Below, in pieces: positions 1 through 5,988 of a stretch of 26,702 nucleotides of DNA. Origin of the DNA: UBA1543 sp964596375 (lineage in GTDB: Bacteria; Pseudomonadota; Zetaproteobacteria; Mariprofundales; Mariprofundaceae); contig CAZQTO010000012.1 of the NCBI GenBank assembly GCA_964596375.1, forward strand, positions 1-26,702, given 5' to 3'. Every line of letters starts with the position of its first letter. The stretch's first letter is position 1. The notes beneath the pieces are model-generated. The model searched no databases. It had not been told where the DNA came from and worked only from the letters and a program-made list of their open reading frames with translations. The position numbers and the translations under genes are program-made.

Positions 1-176
1 GGGCGGATGCGGTGCTCATCAATACTGCTATCGCTGAGGCCAGAGATGAGTGCATGATGGCAGGCGCCATGCGTGATGCAGTCCGGGCCGGTCGCGCTGC
101 CTTTCTTGCCGGTCGCATGCCCAAGCGCGCCTTTGCTTCGGCCAGCTCACCGACCGAAGGCTATATCTGGGACTAA
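1..176 (+). CDS. thiG: Thiazole synthase ThiG, C-terminal fragment (5' end outside window)
   Basis: The reading frame that begins at base 3 is open from the window edge and ends at TAA 174-176, giving 57 residues. It reads ADAVLINTAIAEARD, then an Ala/Arg-rich helix and a tail ending in TEGYIWD. The A-D-A-V-L-x-N-T-A-I-A motif near the end of the TIM barrel, the AGR..AGRMP stretch and the A-S-A-S-S-P segment are typical of ThiG. ThiG condenses the ThiS thiocarboxylate, dehydroglycine and deoxyxylulose phosphate to the thiazole phosphate of thiamine. Only the last fifth of the usual roughly 260 residues is visible, so upstream thi genes cannot be judged. hemE starts 85 bases downstream. Confidence 0.85.
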   Translation, partial: ADAVLINTAIAEARDECMMAGAMRDAVRAGRAAFLAGRMPKRAFASASSPTEGYIWD

Positions 177-204
177 TATACTAATTCACGGAGAACATTG
201 AGCT

Positions 205-242
205 CACAGAGAAAGGGCATGTTTCTCTTGATCCTCTCTGTG
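205..242 (+). promoter_or_regulatory. Inverted repeats in the hemE leader
   Basis: CACAGAGA (205-212) pairs perfectly with TCTCTGTG (235-242) around a 22-base loop. GAGAAA (209-214) can instead pair with TTTCTC (222-227) around a 7-base loop. The two stems share bases 209-212, so they are mutually exclusive. The structure lies between the thiG stop and the hemE start. No T-run follows directly, so it is not a clear terminator. It could be a weak thiG terminator, an mRNA-stability element or a leader switch; this is inference. Confidence 0.3.
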
Positions 243-261
243 TTGAGAAAAGGGAATTTAT

Positions 262-1326
262 ATGACTGAACTGAAGAATGATTTGTTTCTGCGCGCTTGC
301 CTGCGCGAAGATGTTGAGCGCACACCGGTGTGGATGATGCGCCAAGCCGGGCGTTATCTGGCCGAGTACCGGGCAACGCGCGCCAGGGCCGGTGGTTTTC
401 TGAACCTGTGCCGTTCACCGGAGCTGTGCAGCGAGGTGACGCTGCAGCCGATTGATATTCTTGATGCAGATGCGGCCATCCTGTTCTCCGATATTCTGGT
501 GGTACCCGAAGCGATGGGTATGGAGCTGACCTTCGGTGTGGGCGAAGGGCCGAAGTTTCCCGATCCGATCACCTGCCGTGCCGATGTCGAGAAGTTGCCG
601 ATTCCAGATCCGATGGTCGAACTCAAGTATGTCATGGATGCGGTGAGCACGATTCGCAGAGACCTGAATGGCCGTGTGCCGCTGATCGGTTTTGCCGGTT
701 CTCCGTGGACCCTGGCCACCTATATGGTCGAGGGCGGAGGCTCGAAGAATTTTTCCAAGGTGAAGGCCATGGCCTTCAATGATCCGGCGAGCATGCACCT
801 GCTGCTGGAGAAGCTGGCTGACAGCGTGGCGGCCTATCTCAATGGCCAGATTGCCAGCGGGGCGCAGGCCGTACAGATATTTGATACCTGGGGCGGCATC
901 CTGACCACCCGCGATTACAACGAGTTTTCGCTGCAATATATGAAGAGGATCGTTGATCAGTTGACGCGGAGCAATGAAGGGCGGCGTGTGCCTGTGATTC
1001 TGTACACCAAGGGTGGCATGGGCTGGCTGGAGGCGATTGCCGATACCGGCTGCGATGTGGTGGGGCTGGATTGGTCCATCGATATCGACGTGGCGAAGGC
1101 GCGCATTGGCGACCGTGTTGCACTGCAGGGTAATATGGATCCGACTATGCTGTATGCAAAGCCTGAGCGTATTCGTGCCGAGGTGAAGGATATTCTGGCC
1201 CGCTTTGGTCACGGCAACGGGCATGTGTTCAATCTCGGTCACGGTATTACGCCGGATGTGCCGCCTGAGCATGCGATTGAATTCTTCAAGGCCGTGCGCG
1301 AAGAATCTGTTCGCTTTCATGGGTGA
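262..1326 (+). CDS. hemE: Uroporphyrinogen decarboxylase
   Basis: This 354-residue protein has the normal HemE length. Both family signatures are present: PVWMMRQAGR at residues 22-31, with the Arg residues that hold substrate carboxylates, and GFAGSPWTLATYMVEG at 143-158. HemE removes the four acetate carboxyl groups of uroporphyrinogen III to make coproporphyrinogen III in the cytoplasm, without a cofactor. The ATG at 262 follows a purine-rich AAAAGGGA stretch. thiG lies upstream in the same direction and a NYN-domain gene downstream, also in the same direction, after a 75-base gap. The other heme genes of this window, hemC and hemJ, are in separate units. The identification is secure. Confidence 0.97.
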   Translation: MTELKNDLFLRACLREDVERTPVWMMRQAGRYLAEYRATRARAGGFLNLCRSPELCSEVTLQPIDILDADAAILFSDILVVPEAMGMELTFGVGEGPKFPDPITCRADVEKLPIPDPMVELKYVMDAVSTIRRDLNGRVPLIGFAGSPWTLATYMVEGGGSKNFSKVKAMAFNDPASMHLLLEKLADSVAAYLNGQIASGAQAVQIFDTWGGILTTRDYNEFSLQYMKRIVDQLTRSNEGRRVPVILYTKGGMGWLEAIADTGCDVVGLDWSIDIDVAKARIGDRVALQGNMDPTMLYAKPERIRAEVKDILARFGHGNGHVFNLGHGITPDVPPEHAIEFFKAVREESVRFHG

Positions 1327-1401
1327 TGGCTTTCATGGATGATCAAGCACAGTTGAACGGCGCAATCCTGAATCGGCAGAGCCGACAGGCAGAGGCAGGA
1401 G

Positions 1402-2244
1402 ATGTCGATGAACGGCAGAAATGATTCCCACAATATGGCGCTGTTTTGCGATTTCGAGAATGTTGCGCTCGGCGTACGCGATGTGAAGTTGTCCGCCTTC
1501 GATATTCAGAGAGTGCTGGAGCGTCTGTTGCTCAAGGGCAATATCGTAGTCAAGAAGGCCTATTGCGACTGGGCGCGCTACAAGGAATTCAAAGCGCCGA
1601 TGCATGAGGCTGCGTTTGAATTGATAGAAATTCCGCATGTGCGGCAGAGCGGCAAGAATTCTGCCGATATCCGTATGGTCGTGGATGCGCTCGACCTGTG
1701 CTACACCAAGGCGCATGTCGATACATTTGTGATTATTTCCGGGGACTCGGATTTTTCGCCGCTGGTCTCCAAGCTCAGAGAGAACAACAAGCTGGTTATT
1801 GGTGTGGGTGTGAAGCAGTCCACCTCCGATCTGCTTATCGCCAACTGCGATGAGTTCATCTACTACGACGATCTGGTGCGCGATTCCGAGAAGCAGGGCA
1901 AGTCGCGTCGCCGCCGCTCATCCGGCAGGGCCAAGACCAAGACAACGGTTACCGAAAGCGGCGATGTGTCTGCCGATGAGGCGACCCTGCGGCAGGAGGG
2001 CATCGATCTGGTGCTGGAGACGGTCGAGGATCTGTTCAAGGAGCGCGGCGAGGAGGACAAGGTCTGGGGCTCGATGGTCAAGCAGACATTAAAGCGTCGC
2101 AAGCCGGGCTTCTCCGAGGGCTATCACGGCTTCAGCAGTTTCGGTCAGATGCTTGAAGAAGCTGAAAAGCGAGGTTTGCTGACGCTGGAGAAGGATGAGA
2201 AATCCGGCGGCTATATCATCAAGAGCTTCGCCCACGAGGAGTGA
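1402..2244 (+). CDS. NYN domain / LOTUS (OST-HTH) domain protein, putative RNA-processing nuclease
   Basis: The N-terminal half (about residues 12-150) is a NYN/LabA-type PIN-like domain. It has CDFEN with Asp17, SADIRMVVDAL with Asp89, and IISGDSDFSP with Asp115 and Asp117, the acidic set expected for metal-dependent RNA cleavage. A basic linker (SRRRRSSGRAKTK, about 167-180) follows. The C-terminal 75 residues (LVLETVEDLF to GGYIIKSF) match an OST-HTH/LOTUS winged helix, which in other proteins binds RNA. Function is therefore probably RNA turnover or processing; the target is unknown. Two starts are possible, ATG 1402 and ATG 1408. AGGAG at 1397-1401 touches the first but sits 6 bases from the second, so 1408 (278 residues) is more likely. 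The gene converges on the HNH gene after a 36-base gap. Confidence 0.85.
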   Translation: MSMNGRNDSHNMALFCDFENVALGVRDVKLSAFDIQRVLERLLLKGNIVVKKAYCDWARYKEFKAPMHEAAFELIEIPHVRQSGKNSADIRMVVDALDLCYTKAHVDTFVIISGDSDFSPLVSKLRENNKLVIGVGVKQSTSDLLIANCDEFIYYDDLVRDSEKQGKSRRRRSSGRAKTKTTVTESGDVSADEATLRQEGIDLVLETVEDLFKERGEEDKVWGSMVKQTLKRRKPGFSEGYHGFSSFGQMLEEAEKRGLLTLEKDEKSGGYIIKSFAHEE

Positions 2245-2247
2245 TTC

Positions 2248-2264
2248 GGGAGAGCCTGACTCCC
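2248..2264. terminator. Weak hairpin between convergent genes
   Basis: GGGAG (2248-2252) pairs with CTCCC (2260-2264) around a 7-base loop in the 36-base gap between the NYN gene stop and the HNH gene stop. It may terminate one or both converging transcripts. The stem is short and no good T-run follows on either strand. Confidence 0.25.
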
Positions 2265-2280
2265 TTACCAAAGAGAATAC

Positions 2281-2595
2281 TTATTTATCTTTTAATAGGG
2301 CACTGAGTCCCGCAAAAGCCTTGTAGGTTGAAGACTCGTCCTCGTTAGGGCGTAGCGGTCCGCGCGCATCGGCCTCAAGGAATCGCTGATGTTCATTGTC
2401 ATGGCAGTACACACACAACAGTTCCCAGTTGCTGCCGTCCGGCGGATTGTTGCTGTGGTTGTGATCTTTATGGTGCACCGTGAGTTCGCGCAGCTTTTTG
2501 CCGGTAAAGTCACGACCACAGCGCCCGCATACCCAGGGGAACAATTTGAGTGCCTGCTCGCGATAGCCCTCATCCCCACTTCTTCCTGAAACCAT
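2281..2595 (-). CDS. yajD: Small HNH endonuclease-type protein (YajD family)
   Basis: This 104-residue protein has C23-x2-C26, then V-H-H-K-D-H-N-H at 40-47, then N-W-E-L-L-C61-x2-C64-H65. That is the zinc-stabilised HNH (beta-beta-alpha metal) fold as seen in E. coli YajD, which is of similar size. HNH domains cut DNA by a His-activated water with a bound divalent metal, but no physiological role is established for the YajD group. The ATG is preceded by AGGAGG at a 5-base distance. The gene begins 22 bases after the prlC stop on the same strand, so it is probably the distal gene of the prlC transcript. I see no phage or restriction gene nearby that would suggest mobility. Confidence 0.85.
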   Translation of the reverse strand: MVSGRSGDEGYREQALKLFPWVCGRCGRDFTGKKLRELTVHHKDHNHSNNPPDGSNWELLCVYCHDNEHQRFLEADARGPLRPNEDESSTYKAFAGLSALLKDK

Positions 2596-2617
2596 ATCAG
2601 CCTCCTCGTCTTGAGTA

Positions 2618-4660
2618 TCAGCTGTGCAAACCGGAATGACGAAGCAGTGCGTCTACCGATGGCTGGCGACCCCGAAAAGATTCGAATGCCTGCATGATGT
2701 CCCTGCTTCCGCCCACCGAAAGAATTTCCTGCCTGAAACGCCGTGCCGTTTCTGCTGACGTGATGCCTTCCTCCTCGAAGGCGGCAAAGACATCGGCAGA
2801 CAATACCTCGGCCCACTTGTAGGCATAATATCCCGCCGCATAGCCGCCGGCAAAAATATGCGAAAAACTGTTCTGGAAACGGTTGAAGGCCGGAGGTTTG
2901 AGAACGGCAACCATTTCGCGCACATGATCAAGCAGCTGCTGCACACTTTGCCCCTGAGCCGGTTGATAGCGGCTGTGCAAATCCAGATCGAACAGCGCAA
3001 GCTCAATCTGTCGCAGCATTTGCATGCCGGACTGAAAGTTTTTTGCCGACAACATGCGCCGGAACAGATCGTCCGGAATTTTTTCACCGCTTATATAATG
3101 CCGCGCGAACATATCCACCACCTCGCGTTGCCAGCAGAAATTTTCCATGAACTGACTGGGCAATTCCACGGCATCCCAGGGCACACCACGAATGCCGGAC
3201 ACACCCAGTTCATCAACCTCGGTCAACATATGGTGCAGGCCGTGGCCGAATTCGTGAAACAGGGTGGTTACCTCGTCGTGCGTCCACAGGGCGGGTTTAT
3301 CACCGATCGGTGCATCGAAATTGCACACCAGATATGCCACCGGCAATTGCAGGCTTCCATCAGCACGTCGCCAACGCACAATGCATTCATCCATCCAGGC
3401 ACCGCCGCGCTTGTGTGAGCGGGCATAGGGATCGAGGTAAAAAGCAGCCAGCTTTTCCCCGCTGCTATCGAGGATTTCATAGAAGCGCACGGTCGCATGC
3501 CATTTGGGGGCCTCGGCTTCACGGATATGTATGCCATAGAGTTTTTCCACCAGCGTGAACATGCCGCTTAATACGGCGGCTTCCGGAAAGTATGGCTTCA
3601 GTTCTTCCTGGGAAATGTCATAAAGGCTTTTGCGCAATTTCTCCGATGCATAGGGGATATCCCAGGCCTGGAGTTCATGCATGCCAAGCTGCGTGCTGGA
3701 GAACTCCCGCAGTTCGGCCAGCTCACGAGCGGCATGCGCCCTGCTTTTTTCCGTCAGCTCGAGTAAAAACGCCCTGACGGCTTCCACCGATGGTGCCATC
3801 TTCCGGGCCAGCGATACCTCTGCGTAGTTGGCAAAGCCAAGCAGATCGGCGGACTCCTGACGCAGGGAAAGAAGCTCATCAATCACCGGCGTATTATCCA
3901 ACGTTCCGCTGGATGCGCGTGTCACATAGGCGGTGTACATCTTTTTCCGCAACTCCCGCTTGTCGGCGTACTGCATGAACGGTATGTATGACGGAGCATC
4001 GAGGGTAATCAGCCAGCCAGCCACATGCTTTTGCTTTGCCCTTTGGTTTGCCGCATCACGCACCGAGTCCGGCAGTCCGGCAATGTCATCCTCGTTGCTA
4101 AGATGCAATTCAAAGGCTTGCGTGGCATCAAGAACGTGCTGTTCAAATGTGGTGGCAAGTTCGGAAGAGCGCATGGCAATGGCTTTGAAACGTGCCTTTG
4201 CCTTGCCGGTAAGCTCTGCCCCGGACAAACGAAAGTCGCGCAGCGCATGCTTTAAGACCTGCTGTTGCTCATGAGTCATCGCCGTGTAGGTGTCGCTATC
4301 GTGCAGCCTTTGCATCGCGGCATAGAGCGCTTCGTTCTGCGCCAGTTCCGTTTGCCATTCGGCCATCATGGCGACACCCTGTTGATAAACTGGGCGCATG
4401 GCATCGCTGTCACAAACCGCATTGAGATGACCAACAGGACCCCAGACGCGGGACAGCTGCTCATCCATGGTTTCCAGCGGCTGCATCAGGGATGCCCAAG
4501 CGGGTTCTTTTTCGCTTAAAAGCCCGGCAACCTCCTGGCGGCCTTCTTTCAGCATCTGTTCCAGCGCCGGTAGCACATGCTCCGGCCGGATGTCTTCAAA
4601 ATGCGGCAGGGGTTCCGAGAGGGCCTGGATAAGGGGGTTGGAGCTTGGCTTTCTATTCAT
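2618..4660 (-). CDS. prlC: Oligopeptidase A (M3 family zinc metallopeptidase)
   Basis: With the ATG at 4660 the protein has 680 residues, the size of E. coli PrlC/OpdA. The thimet-oligopeptidase zinc site TTLFHEFGHGLHH gives His469, Glu470 and His473 of HEXXH, and the third ligand region (ELPSQFMENFCW) follows at the right distance. The enzyme degrades short peptides in the cytoplasm, including cleaved signal peptides and proteasome-like protease products. No signal peptide is seen. The frame is open to a TTG at 4699, but homologues begin near NPLIQ; the TTG lies at the foot of the upstream terminator hairpin, so I prefer ATG 4660 even though its ribosome site is poor. The HNH gene follows closely. 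Confidence 0.95.
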   Translation of the reverse strand: MNRKPSSNPLIQALSEPLPHFEDIRPEHVLPALEQMLKEGRQEVAGLLSEKEPAWASLMQPLETMDEQLSRVWGPVGHLNAVCDSDAMRPVYQQGVAMMAEWQTELAQNEALYAAMQRLHDSDTYTAMTHEQQQVLKHALRDFRLSGAELTGKAKARFKAIAMRSSELATTFEQHVLDATQAFELHLSNEDDIAGLPDSVRDAANQRAKQKHVAGWLITLDAPSYIPFMQYADKRELRKKMYTAYVTRASSGTLDNTPVIDELLSLRQESADLLGFANYAEVSLARKMAPSVEAVRAFLLELTEKSRAHAARELAELREFSSTQLGMHELQAWDIPYASEKLRKSLYDISQEELKPYFPEAAVLSGMFTLVEKLYGIHIREAEAPKWHATVRFYEILDSSGEKLAAFYLDPYARSHKRGGAWMDECIVRWRRADGSLQLPVAYLVCNFDAPIGDKPALWTHDEVTTLFHEFGHGLHHMLTEVDELGVSGIRGVPWDAVELPSQFMENFCWQREVVDMFARHYISGEKIPDDLFRRMLSAKNFQSGMQMLRQIELALFDLDLHSRYQPAQGQSVQQLLDHVREMVAVLKPPAFNRFQNSFSHIFAGGYAAGYYAYKWAEVLSADVFAAFEEEGITSAETARRFRQEILSVGGSRDIMQAFESFRGRQPSVDALLRHSGLHS

Positions 4661-4696
4661 GATGCGAACCGTGCTGGCTAATCGCCCGGCTGGCAA

Positions 4697-4734
4697 CAAA
4701 GAAAAACGGCGGAGTGCCTGAAGCTCCGCCGTTT
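4697..4734 (-). terminator. Rho-independent terminator of hemC
   Basis: Read on the - strand, AAACGGCGGAG (4734-4724) and CTCCGCCGTTT (4714-4704) form a perfect 11-bp stem with a 9-base loop, followed by a T-rich tract ending near 4697. This is a strong intrinsic terminator for transcripts coming from hemC. It stands only 44 bases from the prlC start. Confidence 0.85.
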
Positions 4735-4737
4735 GCC

Positions 4738-4765
4738 ATGATATTGAGGATAGACCCCATGAAAA
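4738..4765 (-). promoter_or_regulatory. Candidate sigma-70 promoter for prlC
   Basis: On the - strand TTTTCA (4765-4760) and TATCAT (4743-4738) match the -35 box at four of six and the -10 box at five of six positions, with a 16-base spacer. The start of transcription would fall inside the hemC terminator stem, so the prlC mRNA would lack a full hairpin while hemC read-through transcripts would contain it. This was found by eye and is unproven. Confidence 0.35.
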
Positions 4766-4811
4766 ATGATTTTTTCTACTTCTGCTGGAGCCGAAGATAC
4801 AGGCCGTTCAT

Positions 4812-4827
4812 GTCAGTGATGTGACAC
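4812..4827. promoter_or_regulatory. Candidate operator, inverted repeat TGTCA-N6-TGACA
   Basis: A perfect 5+5 inverted repeat with a 6-base centre lies in the 130-base gap between the hemC stop and the prlC promoter candidate. Geometry fits a dimeric helix-turn-helix regulator. I cannot assign a regulator, and short palindromes also occur by chance. Confidence 0.25.
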
Positions 4828-4864
4828 AGGTCTCACTCCGCACAGCGCAACCGGAAGCATGATG

Positions 4865-5797
4865 TTATCTCTTTGCAGCCTCGGCAGCATAAAGGCGAGC
4901 CAGTATCTCGCGCCCGCCGGCATCAAGAACCTCATCGGCAAGGGCTGTACCCATCGCCCCGGCCTGACCTCTCGGGCCGGAGACTTCACGTCGAATGATG
5001 TGCGATCCATCGACCTCTCCAACCAGCCCCTTCAAATGCATGTTGTCGCCATCAAGCGTGGCGAAGGCTGCGATAGGAACCTGGCATCCGCCTTCCAGTC
5101 TGGCCAGGAAGGCCCGCTCGGCACGGGTGCGATCCACGGTGTCTTTGTCGTTCATCCGGCCGACCAGCGCATTGATTGCCGCATCGCTATCGCGTGTCTG
5201 AATGCCCAGCGTTCCCTGTGCCACTGCAGGTAAGAGCATGTCGGTGCTGATAAAGTCGTGCATCTGATCAGCCATCCCCATGCGTCGGACACCGGCAGCC
5301 GCAAGAATGACGGCATCCACCTCCTGCCCCAGTTTTGACAGGCGTGTCTGGATATTGCCGCGAATGGAAACAAACTCGAAATTCGGGAAAGCTTCGCGCA
5401 GTTGGGCAATGCGCCGCAGAGAGGAAGTGCCGATGCGTGCCGTAGACGGTAAGGTATCAAGGGGGCCGCCACTGATGGTTGCCACAGCATCGCGCGGGTC
5501 TTCACGCAGTGGATGGGCGCATATGCCGGTTCCGGCCGGCAGTTCGGTCGGCACATCTTTCATCGAATGCACTGCAACATCAGCCCGGCCATCAAGCAGG
5601 GCCTCATCAATCTCCTTGGTGAACAGCCCCTTGCCACCCACCTGCGCCAACGGTACATCCAGGATTTTATCGCCGCGTGTAACGATCTTGACCAGTTCGG
5701 TGCTGACCGAGGGATCAAGTCGCTTGAGTTCGGCGGAAACATGCTCTGCCTGCCAAAGCGCCAGCGGCGAACGACGTGTCGCAATCTTAATGTGCAT
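4865..5797 (-). CDS. hemC: Hydroxymethylbilane synthase (porphobilinogen deaminase)
   Basis: HemC joins four porphobilinogen molecules into hydroxymethylbilane in the cytoplasm. The N-terminus HIKIATRRSPLALWQAEHV is the classic start of the family. K-x-L-F-T-K-E-I-D-E-A-L and HSMKDVPTELP follow. Cys238 in LEGGCQVPIAA is the attachment residue for the dipyrromethane cofactor. Length is 310 residues, as usual. The frame is open upstream to 5893, but ATG 5797 is preceded by AGGAGGA with an 8-base spacing and gives the homologous N-terminus, so I chose it. A perfect palindrome sits about 40 bases before the start, and a strong terminator lies beyond the stop. Confidence 0.97.
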   Translation of the reverse strand: MHIKIATRRSPLALWQAEHVSAELKRLDPSVSTELVKIVTRGDKILDVPLAQVGGKGLFTKEIDEALLDGRADVAVHSMKDVPTELPAGTGICAHPLREDPRDAVATISGGPLDTLPSTARIGTSSLRRIAQLREAFPNFEFVSIRGNIQTRLSKLGQEVDAVILAAAGVRRMGMADQMHDFISTDMLLPAVAQGTLGIQTRDSDAAINALVGRMNDKDTVDRTRAERAFLARLEGGCQVPIAAFATLDGDNMHLKGLVGEVDGSHIIRREVSGPRGQAGAMGTALADEVLDAGGREILARLYAAEAAKR

Positions 5798-5837
5798 CAG
5801 AGCTTCCTCCTGTGGCGGCATGAAGGGGCGATGCCTG

Positions 5838-5852
5838 CCACGATATTCGTGG
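5838..5852. promoter_or_regulatory. 15-bp palindrome in the hemC leader
   Basis: CCACGA-TAT-TCGTGG is a perfect inverted repeat (6-bp arms, 3-base centre) 41-55 bases upstream of the hemC ATG. It could be an operator for a heme- or iron-responsive regulator, or an mRNA hairpin. It does not look like a Fur box. No regulator can be named from the sequence. Confidence 0.35.
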
Positions 5853-5988
5853 AATCGAAAATTGAGCGGGAAAACTAGCGGCGCAGCGGACACAATACAA
5901 AGCCGCTTTGCGAGTGCTTAATATTATTGGCCTTTTTCATGGCCATTCAGCTCAATTGGCGATCAATCTCACTGTCTGACGGTTCATT

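Noticed and set aside
415..1320. Long open frame on the - strand across hemE
   Set aside because: It lies antisense to a secure gene; its residue pattern is that of a mirror frame and there is no ribosome site or recognisable domain.
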